A DNA stretch of 37,128 nucleotides from Pseudoalteromonas sp. S16_S37 (GCF_014694405.1 NZ_JAAUWV010000047.1:1-37128); one strand, 5' to 3'; shown: positions 8,232 through 17,802, counted from the first letter of the stretch. Numbers and translations are program-made. The notes: generated by a model not told the origin, from the letters alone.

Positions 8232-9404
8232 CTATCGAGGGTTGATGGTTAAGGGAGATAAACTGATTTTTGCATTGCCACTGGCACCCATATAGTCCGT
8301 ATATTGCTGGCCTTCAAATAATGTGTAGAACACATCAACATAGTCATCATCATTGGTAAACCATGAACTCGGCATTGCTTTAATTAACTGATTCGTCAAC
8401 TGTGGAATGATTGCATAGCCCTGTACGTTAGGATCGGGGATTGCGCGCATCACCTGAGTCACAATATCTAAAAACGTCGTTGCTAACGTTTGATAATTGG
8501 TGTTGTCGTCTTGCTCCATCAACAGCATATCTGCTGCTTGCCAGCGATAGCGATCCCAATGGATAATAATTTGGTTTGGCGTGTAATCACGCCCATCATG
8601 ATCTAGATATGGCATATCAACAATATCTAAAACTGGCTCATCACGGCTTGGGTTAACGCCAGTTACTACGCCATACACTTCAGCTGCACCTAGAATCCAA
8701 GGTTCTTCATCATCATTTAGGCGAATGCGTTTAAGCACGCTGGTAGATATTGGTTGCGCGTCACTTTGTATTTCTGCTTGCAATGACTGAGTTTTGCCAA
8801 GACCACGCTCAAAACGACTGTCAAATACACTTTGCATTACCGCCAGGCCTTCTTTCATACTTTGACGACCATCAATTTCTACAACCAACACGGGTTGTTT
8901 AGGTAATGTGCGCGCATCAAGTAAATGCGTATTGCCTTGTTGGTCATACGCTTCAACGTGTAGCCATGACTTATCATCTCCCTTGGGAGCAAAAGCAACC
9001 AACACGTCGTCACCGTTTTGCCAGCGTTCAAGCATAGATGCATCTGCAAGTCTCAACTGATATAGAGACTGTGAAGAACTCGGCAAGCCTTTCAGAGTGC
9101 GCGTATAATCCGTAGCACTTTGCAATTGCTGTGCGAGCGCACCAGATGCTTGATTAGATGATAAAGGCACCTGCAAACGGTATTGACTCATTTGTGCTTG
9201 TAATTGAGCGCCAATGGTAGGCAACTGTTTAGCGATTTGACGTGCCAAGTGTTGTTTCATGCCTGCAATTTGATCACCGGCAGGATTAAACACATCTAGC
9301 GTTGGGAACGCCTGTTGAACCTGTGTTGCAGTCGTGGCGGCTTGACTTTGCATGCTCATCGCAGCTATCAAAGCGGGCAATGCTAATTTTGTAAGTGTAT
9401 TCAC
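8232..9404 (-). CDS. Uncharacterised secreted protein, 390 aa
   Basis: A clear signal peptide (MNTLTKLALPALIAAMSMQ, cleavage after SQA about residue 22) predicts export. The mature protein has a glutamine-rich helical N-terminal region, then a mixed alpha/beta part with LHVEAYDQQGNTHLLDART and PVLVVEIDG. An acidic block (NDDEEPWILGAAEVYGVVTG) follows, and the C-terminus is rich in Asp and aromatic residues. It resembles a conserved marine gammaproteobacterial family (possibly DUF3103, from memory, unverified). No catalytic motif can be named. It stands alone, with an upstream region of about 250 bp for its promoter and the hairpin at 7921-7944 as probable terminator. Confidence 0.7.
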   Translation of the reverse strand: MNTLTKLALPALIAAMSMQSQAATTATQVQQAFPTLDVFNPAGDQIAGMKQHLARQIAKQLPTIGAQLQAQMSQYRLQVPLSSNQASGALAQQLQSATDYTRTLKGLPSSSQSLYQLRLADASMLERWQNGDDVLVAFAPKGDDKSWLHVEAYDQQGNTHLLDARTLPKQPVLVVEIDGRQSMKEGLAVMQSVFDSRFERGLGKTQSLQAEIQSDAQPISTSVLKRIRLNDDEEPWILGAAEVYGVVTGVNPSRDEPVLDIVDMPYLDHDGRDYTPNQIIIHWDRYRWQAADMLLMEQDDNTNYQTLATTFLDIVTQVMRAIPDPNVQGYAIIPQLTNQLIKAMPSSWFTNDDDYVDVFYTLFEGQQYTDYMGASGNAKISLSPLTINPR

Positions 9405-9656
9405 ATTCTACTCCTGACAATAATCCGTGTATTTGAGTAGGAGAAGATAAAACTTATTTAAAATTTTATCAACCTGTTAAATTAAATTTAACAATATATT
9501 TTATAGGTACGCGTAAATACAGAAGTTTTTTTACTACCTTGATTTCTGATTAGGTAATCCTAAGGGTATTATTTAAAAGGTGATTATAGAGTTTAAGCTA
9601 GCCTACCAGAACGCAGCAGGCCACCTTAGACAGGAACACTTTGAAGGGTAGAGCAT

Positions 9657-10034
9657 TTATTCAACTGGATATAAAGTTATTTCAATACCTGCACCAATGG
9701 CTGAAATACGTAACAGAGTATCAGCATGTAATGCTTGAGAATAACATTTCGGCGATGTACCAGAGTTAAAACCAATATCAAAAGTACGCTTGGTACATGA
9801 TAGCCATTGCTTTAGTGCCGGTTTAGAGCACGACTCTATTAATTCACAGAGGTGGTTTATCGCCCTATCAGGGCTCGTCACATCAGCATCTGCTTCAATG
9901 CGTGCCAGCTGGCGATATTCATCATGGTCATAGTGCAAAACAATCGCATTTTTTTTCAGATCATTTACTAAAGCGCTGATGTCATGTTTTGACTCTAACT
10001 CTAAATCGACGTTTAAAAACTGGATCTCTGACAT
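9657..10034 (-). CDS. Small uncharacterised cytosolic protein, 125 aa
   Basis: There is no signal peptide or membrane segment. The protein is acidic at the start (MSEIQFLNVDLELESKHD) with an alpha/beta pattern and two Cys-containing helices in the middle (HLCELIESCSKPALKQWLSC). I do not recognise the family. It is alone between a secreted protein gene and a divergent S41 protease gene. Coding potential is supported by uninterrupted length and amphipathic pattern, not by homology. Confidence 0.55.
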   Translation of the reverse strand: MSEIQFLNVDLELESKHDISALVNDLKKNAIVLHYDHDEYRQLARIEADADVTSPDRAINHLCELIESCSKPALKQWLSCTKRTFDIGFNSGTSPKCYSQALHADTLLRISAIGAGIEITLYPVE

Positions 10035-10259
10035 TTTGACTGTATTACCCTACGGTTGACTGCAACTTATGACTAAACGGTAAGTGTAACCAACTAAATT
10101 ACAACTGGCTATAGTTAACCTTAGACAGTTACTCTGCTCGTCTTTTCTATTTTCATACTCTAAGTTAAATATACTTGTATATTTAATTGGTACAAACTCT
10201 CGCTTATATATTGCCATTCTTCTATCTAGTTGCTAATTTGAAACTAACTTAATGAATAA

Positions 10260-11918
10260 ATGATTAACATGAAAAAGACTAATTTCATATCAATCTGCTT
10301 ATTGTCAGTACTTGCTTGTACACAGTTAACTGGTTGTGGTGGCGGTGGTGGTGGCACAACTAATAATTTAAATAATGGCCAAACACCTTCTCTACCCGAT
10401 GCCACTTGGCAAGCAGGCGCATTTAAGCCAGCAAGCACATTTGCCAATTACTGCGAAAACCCGCGAGCGGGCATCGACCCTTATGAAAATAAGCCATACC
10501 CTGACAAAGCTGGGTCACAAATGCTTGAGAAAATGTGGGCACGCTCATTTAGTCACGAAACTTATCTTTGGTACGATGAGTTACCCGACCCAAACCCGAG
10601 TGACTTCGATTCGACCGTAAAGTACTTTGATACCTTGCGAACGTCAGCAAAAACACCATCAGGTAAAGATAAAGATCAGTTTCATTACACTGAAAGCTAT
10701 GAAGACTTTCAAAAGGAATCTCAGTCTGGGGTTGTCGCAGGTTATGGAGTACGTTGGAAATCGATCAGCAGTAAACCGCCCCGAATCTTAAAAGTGGCAT
10801 TTACCCAAGACAACTCTCCTGCGGCGCTCGCTGGGTTGCAGCGAGGAGATCAAGTTGTTGCCATTGATGGAATCGACTTTAACACAGCGAATGTGGATGA
10901 GATAAACAAACTTCGTGCCGGACTGGCACCTAAGCCTGGCGAATCGCATGTATTTACCATCAGTCGGTTAAATGCAGATACCGGCTCAGTTGAGCAACTA
11001 AATATGACCCTAGTCGCAGGTGATATCGAATCTACCCCAGTACAAAATGCACACATCAAAAATGTGAATGGTCGCAACATCGGCTATGTACAATTTAATC
11101 AGTTTATTGCAGTAGGTCAGCGTCCGCTAATCGAGGCGTTTAAAAGCTTTGCCAATAATGGCATTGATGATCTTGTTTTAGATTTACGCTACAACGGTGG
11201 CGGCTTAGTCGATATGGCCGCTCAGTTAGGCTACATGTTGGCTGGACCTACGCTTACTCAAGCTAGCTCGAATAGTAACGGCAAGGTATTTAGCGCCACA
11301 ACTTATAATGACAAACTGAGTGCACAAAACACTTACGTTCACTTTGGTTACAGGGCCATTGATTGGAGCAAGCAAATTTACTTGGATGAAGTACTGCCAA
11401 GCGTTAAATTAAATACAGTATACATACTTGCCACTGAAGATACTTGCTCGGCAAGTGAGCTGGTGATCAACGGATTGCGAGGTATTGACGTTAATGTTGT
11501 TTTGATAGGTTCGCAGACATGCGGTAAACCCTATGGCTTCTATCCAACGCCAAACTGTGGAGAGGTTTTTTATACCGTGCAATTTAGAAGCGAAAACGCC
11601 AAACAGTTTGGAGACTACGCTGATGGCTTTACCCCAGTGCCTAGCAATGAAAATAATACCGAACTAGGTTTATCCGCACGGATAACTGGCTGCCAAGTAG
11701 AAGATGATTTATCCCACCCACTAGGTTCAGCAAATGAAGCTATGTATGCGGCAGCCATAACACATATACAAACAGGTCAGTGTCCAGAGCCAACTATGAA
11801 TCAACAAAATGTCGCAGCAAAAGGAGCAATACTTGATATGCAAGGGCCTGCTTTAGAGCTTCCTACTCATCCGCTTAGAAATGGTGCCGTATTACTGAAC
11901 ATAAAAGAGCAGCAATAA
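10260..11918 (+). CDS. S41 family (C-terminal processing) peptidase, lipoprotein
   Basis: The protein has 552 residues. Residues 1-25 form a lipoprotein signal with lipobox LTGC followed by a glycine run and an Asn-rich spacer, so it is probably lipid-anchored facing the periplasm. About residues 150-240 is a PDZ-like domain (SPAALAGLQRGDQVVAIDG). The S41 peptidase domain follows, with DLRYNGGGLVDMAAQL and the catalytic serine region EDTCSASELVINGLRG, then GSQTCGKPYGFY. Members of the family cleave misfolded or tagged envelope proteins using a Ser/Lys dyad. ATGs at 10260 and 10269 are both possible starts; neither has a strong Shine-Dalgarno sequence. The stop overlaps the start of the next gene by one base, so the two are coupled. 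Confidence 0.88.
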   Translation: MINMKKTNFISICLLSVLACTQLTGCGGGGGGTTNNLNNGQTPSLPDATWQAGAFKPASTFANYCENPRAGIDPYENKPYPDKAGSQMLEKMWARSFSHETYLWYDELPDPNPSDFDSTVKYFDTLRTSAKTPSGKDKDQFHYTESYEDFQKESQSGVVAGYGVRWKSISSKPPRILKVAFTQDNSPAALAGLQRGDQVVAIDGIDFNTANVDEINKLRAGLAPKPGESHVFTISRLNADTGSVEQLNMTLVAGDIESTPVQNAHIKNVNGRNIGYVQFNQFIAVGQRPLIEAFKSFANNGIDDLVLDLRYNGGGLVDMAAQLGYMLAGPTLTQASSNSNGKVFSATTYNDKLSAQNTYVHFGYRAIDWSKQIYLDEVLPSVKLNTVYILATEDTCSASELVINGLRGIDVNVVLIGSQTCGKPYGFYPTPNCGEVFYTVQFRSENAKQFGDYADGFTPVPSNENNTELGLSARITGCQVEDDLSHPLGSANEAMYAAAITHIQTGQCPEPTMNQQNVAAKGAILDMQGPALELPTHPLRNGAVLLNIKEQQ

Positions 11919-12331
11919 TGACTGGTCGTCATTTTGCTGTCGCAATTACGGTATCACTACTCACACAGGTTGGCTGTAAACACAGCCAACCTGTGTTGCC
12001 TGTCCCAGCGTTATTTGCCGACAAAAACTCAACTAATAAAGCCAAAGTGCAACAAGCCATAGTCGCTTTAAAGGGTGGTGTCGCGCCGCGTATCGCAGAT
12101 AATGTTTTTACTATGCACAGCACTTTACTTTTAGAGCATGGCACGAGTGAATCAAGTTATGGCAAGCCTATTCTTGGCGCACATAGCTTGCCGGTTACAC
12201 GTTTTGAGCTACAACTTCGAGGAACTGACTGTGTGCTGTATTATGCAAAAACTGATTCATATGTCGCGTTAAGAGATGTAAACTGCATACAGAACAACAA
12301 AGCACACGCTGTTAAACACAATACAAAATAG
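11918..12331 (+). CDS. Small uncharacterised lipoprotein
   Basis: The protein has 137 residues. The N-terminus MTGRHFAVAITVSLLTQVGC is a short lipoprotein signal (lipobox TQVGC). The mature part has two further cysteines (TDCVLYY and VNCIQNN) that could form a disulfide, and no recognisable domain. The ATG overlaps the TAA of the S41 protease gene, implying translational coupling and possibly a partner role with the protease. A perfect 15-bp inverted repeat lies within its first 80 bases. Confidence 0.7.
   Translation: MTGRHFAVAITVSLLTQVGCKHSQPVLPVPALFADKNSTNKAKVQQAIVALKGGVAPRIADNVFTMHSTLLLEHGTSESSYGKPILGAHSLPVTRFELQLRGTDCVLYYAKTDSYVALRDVNCIQNNKAHAVKHNTK
11963..11996. repeat. Perfect 15-bp hairpin inside the lipoprotein gene
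   Basis: The arm ACACAGGTTGGCTGT (11963-11977) is the exact reverse complement of 11982-11996, with an AAAC loop. It begins 46 bases into the coding region and covers the lipobox codons. There is no T-run after it. Confidence 0.85.
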
Positions 12332-12365
12332 ATAGCGAAGCGGGCTACTAGGCTTAACACATTAT

Positions 12366-13052
12366 ATGAAGTATCAACAGGTATTTGATCTTAAACCACA
12401 ATTAAACTTTCCTTATTTTTGCTGTACCTTCGACAAAACACAGTTTCAAATGAGCGATTTCGACACATACGGCGTGCAGTTTCCTGACAAGCTCAATAAA
12501 GCGGTCGATAAACGCAAAGTGGAATATTTAGCTGGAAGGATATGCGCGCGACAAGCATTAAAATTATTGGGTATACCCAATGTGCAGATAAACAACGGGG
12601 AAGATAGAGCGCCAATATGGCCGCCAAAAGCCTTAGGTAGCATAAGCCATACACAAGACATAGCCATCGCGATGGTCGCATCTTCACAGCAACTCAAAGG
12701 CCTCGGCCTTGATATAGAACAACATATGTCGGCCAAACAAGAGAGTGAGTTGCAAAAACACATTCTACACCCATTAGAAATTGCTCAATTTAACGCCTTA
12801 AGTCAAAAAATAAGCTGCCCTCTGAGCGTGATATTTTCTGCAAAGGAAAGTATTTATAAAGCGCTTTATAGCAGTGTCAAGCGCTTTTTCGGTTTTGATT
12901 CGGCACAACTTGTCAATTTCAACGACAATCAGCTATTTTTCACTATCACCGAAACACTCAGCGCTAATGTGCCTATTAACACTAAAGTCACTGTGTTCTA
13001 CCAAATTAATCAACACTATGTACTTACTGAGTGTGCATTTGAAGGTTATTAG
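12366..13052 (+). CDS. entD: 4'-phosphopantetheinyl transferase, EntD type
   Basis: The enzyme moves the phosphopantetheine arm of CoA onto carrier domains, here expected to be the ArCP of EntB and the T domain of the NRPS in this window. It has 228 residues, the EntD size. Visible motifs are LAGRICARQALKLLG (CoA/Mg region), GSISHT, GLGLDIEQ (Mg-binding Asp and Glu) and FSAKESIYKALY (catalytic F-x2-KE-x3-K). The gene lies 34 bp after the small lipoprotein and may be co-transcribed with it. No iron-starvation box is visible in front of it. Pairing it with the siderophore genes is inferred from family and proximity. Confidence 0.88.
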   Translation: MKYQQVFDLKPQLNFPYFCCTFDKTQFQMSDFDTYGVQFPDKLNKAVDKRKVEYLAGRICARQALKLLGIPNVQINNGEDRAPIWPPKALGSISHTQDIAIAMVASSQQLKGLGLDIEQHMSAKQESELQKHILHPLEIAQFNALSQKISCPLSVIFSAKESIYKALYSSVKRFFGFDSAQLVNFNDNQLFFTITETLSANVPINTKVTVFYQINQHYVLTECAFEGY

Positions 13053-13157
13053 CTTGGCAAAGCCTTAACAACATATAATTGGGTATAAATCTTTCACAAC
13101 ATGTCTATATGGTGAATTAATCGCCAATGGATATTATGAACGAGGGAAAAGTACAAT

Positions 13158-13278
13158 ATGATTCGAATCAATAAACAAGACGGCTTTGTTCGAACTACCT
13201 GAATTCACTAAATCACCTTTACTCGATGCATCTTTAGAGCAAGATTTAAAAAACTTCATTAACGCCAAGCGCAACTGA
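13158..13278 (+). pseudogene. Possible frameshifted small gene remnant
   Basis: GAGGG about 10 bases upstream precedes an ATG at 13158 that reads MIRINKQDGFVRTT and stops at 13200-13202. In the next frame, from about 13183, the DNA reads ALFELPEFTKSPLLDASLEQ and on to DLKNFINAKRN, stopping at 13276-13278. The second piece has good coding character but no start of its own. A one-base indel near 13183-13195 would join them. The family is not recognised. Confidence 0.35.
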
Positions 13279-13361
13279 GCTTGACAGCAGCCTTGCTTTG
13301 CTCTGCACGCGGTTTTTCAAGTGAATGATTTTTTTGCTAAAAGGCATGTTGTGATATTAAT

Positions 13362-13382
13362 GGGGGCTATAAAATAGGCCCC
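13362..13382. terminator. Weak hairpin downstream of the OmpA-family gene
   Basis: GGGG / CCCC and CTAT / ATAG pair around an AAA loop with one G-G mismatch. It lies about 20 bp beyond the OmpA stop on the minus strand but lacks a strong U-tract, so its termination role is uncertain. Confidence 0.35.
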
Positions 13383-13402
13383 AAATGAGTTTTGTAAGCT
13401 AG

Positions 13403-14446
13403 TTATTGACGCTTAACTTTAACACGATCAGTAGAAGTCACAGTTGCTTCCACACGACGGTTTTGAGCATGAGCCTCTTTTGTATTGGCGGTATTTTTCA
13501 AACGCTCTTCGCCATAACCAATAGTCGAAATACGATCAGCCGAAATACCATCATTCATCATTTGTTTAGCCACTGCTTGAGCGCGCTTCTCTGATAGGAC
13601 TTGATTGTATTTTGCATCACCCACAGCCGATGCGTGACCTTCAAGCACTACTGTGGCTGATTCATACTCTTTCATAAACGCAACAACTTCATTGATGTCA
13701 TCAAAATATTGCTGGTTCACTTTAGCAGCATCGTGAGGGAAGCGCACTAGCAACTTAACCGAAACCTCACGCTCCTCATATTTTGTACAACCGCTGCTAT
13801 CAACCGCATCTGACATAGGCGTGTCTGCACAACGGTCGTCCGCATCCATTACACCGTCTTTATCACTGTCCATTGCCACTGGTTGTTGAACTGGTGCAGG
13901 CGCTGGCTCGACTTTTTTCACCGGCTCACTTGAACCAAAGAAATAGTTGATACCTAATTTTGCACCAACATCGGTATAACCACGGTCTAAACCTTGATAA
14001 ACAGCAGCTTCAGCATTCACAAAAAAGTTGTTGTTAAAGTAGTGACGATAACCTGCACCCACATTCGCGAATGTCAGACTTTTATAAACATCTACCGCTT
14101 TTAAGCCAACTAGTCCATAAAAAGGGCTGTCATCAAAGTGATAAAGTGCATCAACACCAAAACGATCACCATCCACAGAACCCATCGCCGCACCAGATAA
14201 GTCAAAATCCATATCGGCGTATTCTAGGCGTGCACTCCAGTTATTGTTGAAACGATAACCTAGCTCTGCACCCCATCCTGTCGAATCATCAACATCTACA
14301 CCAGCTGCGTCGCGAACATCATTCCAATCTGCATTGTAATAGTCACCAAATACGCCAAAGTGAACACCTTGTGTTTGCTCATTCGCATTCACTGTCGATG
14401 CTGCAAATAAAGCAGCGATTGCTAAGCTAATCGATTTAAATTTCAT
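13403..14446 (-). CDS. OmpA family outer membrane protein
   Basis: I place the start at the ATG ending at 14446 (MKFKSISLAIAALFAASTVNA). It gives a proper signal peptide and has AGGACGGGAC just upstream; an upstream in-frame ATG would put 24 non-signal residues in front. The protein has 347 residues. An eight-stranded OmpA-like barrel comes first (about 25-180), then a proline/alanine linker (VEPAPAPVQQP). A thrombospondin type 3 calcium repeat (DSDKDGVMDADDRCADTP) follows. Last is a peptidoglycan-binding OmpA domain with LEGHASAVGDAKYNQVLSEK and the NRRVEATV end. It links outer membrane and peptidoglycan and may also act as a porin. Confidence 0.9.
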   Translation of the reverse strand: MKFKSISLAIAALFAASTVNANEQTQGVHFGVFGDYYNADWNDVRDAAGVDVDDSTGWGAELGYRFNNNWSARLEYADMDFDLSGAAMGSVDGDRFGVDALYHFDDSPFYGLVGLKAVDVYKSLTFANVGAGYRHYFNNNFFVNAEAAVYQGLDRGYTDVGAKLGINYFFGSSEPVKKVEPAPAPVQQPVAMDSDKDGVMDADDRCADTPMSDAVDSSGCTKYEEREVSVKLLVRFPHDAAKVNQQYFDDINEVVAFMKEYESATVVLEGHASAVGDAKYNQVLSEKRAQAVAKQMMNDGISADRISTIGYGEERLKNTANTKEAHAQNRRVEATVTSTDRVKVKRQ

Positions 14447-14563
14447 TTTTTGTCCCGTCCTTTTTTTACCATGTGAGCACAGATAGCTCATAAATTTAGC
14501 TCTATAATAGTAGGCCATAAATTAATTTTTACTTAACGTAACAGTATTTACGCTTTTATATTG

Positions 14564-16339
14564 TTAGCGATGTCCAAACAATGTTTGGTACAACCCAGCT
14601 TCAGACAACAAACTGTGATGATCACCAGCTTGTGATATTCGGCCATCATCCAAAACATAAATTAAATCAGCTTGCCTAATTGCACTAAGTCGATGGGCAA
14701 TGATTAAAGTAGTACGGTTGTGCAGAAATGCTTTTAAATTATTATGAATTTTAGACTCTGTTTCGATGTCTAGTGCCGAGGTTGCTTCATCTAAAATGAC
14801 CACCTTGGGATCAGAGAGCACCATCCGCGCAATTGCTAATCGTTGCTTTTGGCCTCCGGATAAACGAATACCATTTCGCCCGACAAGCGCATCGAGTCCC
14901 CCGTCAATGTTTCTCACTGTGCTCTCTAATTCAGCAACCTTTAGCGCATGCCAAAGTTGTTCATCACTGTGGTTACGCCCGAGTGATAAATTGTCACGAA
15001 TCGTACTATTAAAAAGAATGGGCTGCTGCAACACGGTAGCTATATTTTCTCTAATAGTTTGATAACCAATTTGCTCAACCGGTATATTTGCAATTTCAAT
15101 ACTACCTGCGTGTTTTTCGTATAACCCCAGCAATAGCTGCACCAGTGTCGACTTTCCTCCTCCCGACACTGCTACAACCGCCACTTTTTTACCTGCGGGA
15201 ATATCCAATGATACATCCTGTAAAACAGGCAGCTCAGGCTGGTATGCAAAACTGACATGCTTAAAAGAAATGCCAATTTGTGGCTTTTCAAAAACTAACG
15301 AGGCTTGCTGTGGGGGGGCCGTTTCAGTTTTAAACGCAAACACTTGATTTAATCTTTGCAACGCTGCAGAAGCGCCATAGTAAGCGTATTGAATGCCCAG
15401 TAATTCTTGAACAGGCCCCATCATAAACCACAAGTAACCGAACACCGCAAATATCTGCCCCACAGTTAAATCAGCAAATACCACCATCAACATAGCTATG
15501 GCTCTAAACACTTCAAAACCAAGCAAAAACACAGTGAAGCTTAAACGATTCACCGCATCCGTTTTCCATTGAGATTGCACCGCAAAGTGTTTTAGATCAG
15601 CTGCTGTTGTACGAACATGTTCAAAGTAACTGGTTTCTCTACGTACAGCTTTCAATTGGGCAATGGCGTCCAAGGTCTCAACTAATGATGCTTGAAAAGC
15701 TTCAAATGCGGCGTTTTCATCTTTCTTTAAATTTTTGACACGCTTGCCAAATTGTCTTGAAAAATAAATGACCGCTGGATTAAGCAATAGAATAACCAAT
15801 CCCAAAGTCAGGTCAATCCATAGCAAAACGATTGCAGTGCCTATGATTGTCAGCAGCCCAATTAAAAATCGCGATAACGTCTGACTGATAAATTGATCGA
15901 GCGTTTCCACATCGGTAACACACCGCGAGCTAATAGCTGCGGCGCCCTGAGTTTCATATTCTTTGAGTTGTACTTGTGGTAGGTGCGTCAGCAAACGTTC
16001 ACGAATATTTAGACTGATATTTTTGCCGATGATGGTAAATTGTCTCGACTGAATAACGCCAAGTACTAGTGCAGCAAGGCGCATGCACATAACACTGATC
16101 AACATGATAATGATGTAAGCCGCACTTTGTTGCCAGTCAACTGGCAAAAAGCCATTCAAAAAATTAACCGCAGGGCCTGGCTTTTCGAGTAATACCTCAT
16201 CAACCAGCAAAGGCATCATCAATGGAATTGGTACACTCACTAACGCCGCAAAAAATGCGATAACATGCGCTATCACTAAAGGTTTTTTATGTGCCAAAAC
16301 CTGATTTTTAATATCCTGCCAGGAAAGTGTTTGTTTCAT
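14564..16339 (-). CDS. ABC exporter, fused permease and ATPase
   Basis: The start is set at ATG 16339 (MKQTLSWQDIKN), which has GGA a few bases upstream; an upstream ATG at 16366 overlaps selO. The 591-residue half-transporter has about six membrane helices (residues 20-320). The nucleotide-binding domain follows with Walker A (VSGGGKSTLVQLLLG), signature LSGGQKQRLAIARM, Walker B VVILDEATSALD and the H-loop IIAHRLSA. The layout is that of MsbA/multidrug-type homodimeric exporters; the substrate is unknown. It follows selO with the selO stop 14 bases upstream, so the two are in one transcript. A role in siderophore export is possible but not indicated by its position. Confidence 0.88.
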   Translation of the reverse strand: MKQTLSWQDIKNQVLAHKKPLVIAHVIAFFAALVSVPIPLMMPLLVDEVLLEKPGPAVNFLNGFLPVDWQQSAAYIIIMLISVMCMRLAALVLGVIQSRQFTIIGKNISLNIRERLLTHLPQVQLKEYETQGAAAISSRCVTDVETLDQFISQTLSRFLIGLLTIIGTAIVLLWIDLTLGLVILLLNPAVIYFSRQFGKRVKNLKKDENAAFEAFQASLVETLDAIAQLKAVRRETSYFEHVRTTAADLKHFAVQSQWKTDAVNRLSFTVFLLGFEVFRAIAMLMVVFADLTVGQIFAVFGYLWFMMGPVQELLGIQYAYYGASAALQRLNQVFAFKTETAPPQQASLVFEKPQIGISFKHVSFAYQPELPVLQDVSLDIPAGKKVAVVAVSGGGKSTLVQLLLGLYEKHAGSIEIANIPVEQIGYQTIRENIATVLQQPILFNSTIRDNLSLGRNHSDEQLWHALKVAELESTVRNIDGGLDALVGRNGIRLSGGQKQRLAIARMVLSDPKVVILDEATSALDIETESKIHNNLKAFLHNRTTLIIAHRLSAIRQADLIYVLDDGRISQAGDHHSLLSEAGLYQTLFGHR

Positions 16340-16353
16340 GAAAAATCCAATAC

Positions 16354-17802
16354 TTAGGTGCCACAAAAGGTCTGATAATTGTCTTCGTTATCACTGGAAG
16401 TGGTATAGAATGCTGCCAGTTCTTGATATTTATAAGGGTCATTTAACAGCGGTAGCCACTGAGTTAACAAATCACTCTTACCTTCTTTATAATAGTCGGC
16501 AATGACTTGCTCCATGAGGCCATTACGTGGAATAAGAGTGGGGTTAGCGCTTTGCATTGTTTGAAGTACCAAATTACGTTCAAATTCAGCAATACGCCGC
16601 AACCACTTTTGATACCATGCATTCAACGTTTCAGGGATTGAAAAACACGCCATAGGATGCTCGAGTAACGAGTTAGTAAGTGCGGCAAAGGTATTGGTGT
16701 AATCAAGCTGATTTGCTTTCATCGTGCTTAGCAACTCAGACAATAGTGCATTGTCTTCTTCTTGCCACGCTAATATCCCTAGCTTGCTCGCCCACATCGC
16801 TTGATACTGTTTATTGAAGCTGTGTGAAAACACAGTTAGTACATCACTTAACTGCGTTACAGCTTGGCTTTCTTCTGCCTCCATTAAGCCGATTAAACTT
16901 TCAGCTAAACGCGCGCAATTCCAACTGGCAATTTGTGGCTGCTGGCCAAAGGCATAACGTCCCTGCTTATCAATCGAGCTAAATACCTGCTCAAAGGAAA
17001 ATGATTCCAACATAGCACAGGGTCCGTAATCGATAGTTTCACCGCCAACTAACGTGTTATCCGTATTCATCACACCATGAATAAAGCCAACGCGTAACCA
17101 ATGGATCATCAAGGTTATTTGTTGCTCACAAACGACTTTTAAGAATGCAAGTACGCGCTCATCCCCTTGTTCGGTGATGTGAGGATAATAGCGTGCAATG
17201 GCCATTTCCATGAGTTTATGCAAGCCATCAATATCTTGATGCAGCGCCAAATATTGAAACGAACCAACACGAATATGGCTACTGGCTACACGACACACAA
17301 CCGCACCGGGTAACATAGTATTGCGATAAACTTGCTGCCCTGTTGCCACAACCGCCAAACAATCTGTGGTAGGAACACCCAGCGCCCGCATTGCTTGACT
17401 CATAACAAATTCTCTTACCGCGGGCCCTAACGCACATAAACCATCACCGCCGCGCGAAAAAGCCGTAGCGCCAGACCCTTTTAACTGCAAGTCAAAGCTA
17501 TTCCCAAGTGCATCATCGAAGCTACCAATCAAATGCGCACGACCATCACCCAAAGTCGGGTTGAAGTGACCAAACTGGTGGCCTGAATAAGCCAGTGCAA
17601 CCGGTGAAGCCCCCTCAAGTACTGTTTGACCACTGAGTAATTGACCTGCATCTTGTTTTTCTAGCGGGATATTGAGACGCGCCGCAAGCCACTCATTCCA
17701 AAGTAACAAATGGGGTTCATCACTGCCTTGATTGGCAAGATGGGGGGTGGAAGGCACGCAAAAAGAAGTCCCCATTAGCGAATAGCGGTCGTAAAAAGCC
17801 AT
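16354..17802 (-). CDS. selO: Protein adenylyltransferase SelO (YdiU family)
   Basis: This is a pseudokinase-fold enzyme that transfers AMP from ATP onto protein Ser/Thr/Tyr and is linked to redox stress. The protein has 482 residues, close to E. coli YdiU. Motifs are YSGHQFGHFNPTLGDGRAH (about 72-90), LQLKGSGATAFSRGGDG, RVASSHIRVGSFQYLA and GVMNTDNTLVGGETIDYGPCA (metal-binding Asn/Asp region). The C-terminus ends in FCGT, with Cys third from the end, the position of selenocysteine in eukaryotic SelO. Its ATG overlaps the stop of the glycosylase-like gene by one base. Confidence 0.93.
   Translation of the reverse strand: MAFYDRYSLMGTSFCVPSTPHLANQGSDEPHLLLWNEWLAARLNIPLEKQDAGQLLSGQTVLEGASPVALAYSGHQFGHFNPTLGDGRAHLIGSFDDALGNSFDLQLKGSGATAFSRGGDGLCALGPAVREFVMSQAMRALGVPTTDCLAVVATGQQVYRNTMLPGAVVCRVASSHIRVGSFQYLALHQDIDGLHKLMEMAIARYYPHITEQGDERVLAFLKVVCEQQITLMIHWLRVGFIHGVMNTDNTLVGGETIDYGPCAMLESFSFEQVFSSIDKQGRYAFGQQPQIASWNCARLAESLIGLMEAEESQAVTQLSDVLTVFSHSFNKQYQAMWASKLGILAWQEEDNALLSELLSTMKANQLDYTNTFAALTNSLLEHPMACFSIPETLNAWYQKWLRRIAEFERNLVLQTMQSANPTLIPRNGLMEQVIADYYKEGKSDLLTQWLPLLNDPYKYQELAAFYTTSSDNEDNYQTFCGT

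Larger units (their letters stand above)
13053..13402. other. Intergenic region with a decayed reading frame
   Basis: This is 350 bp between entD (+) and the OmpA-family gene (-). It contains a possible frameshifted gene remnant (13158-13278) and a weak hairpin (13362-13382); otherwise I see nothing. Confidence 0.5.

Noticed and set aside
14564..16339. ABC exporter as the siderophore exporter
   Set aside because: It is coupled to selO, not to siderophore genes, and no iron-type promoter motif is seen; the MFS gene in the operon is the better candidate.
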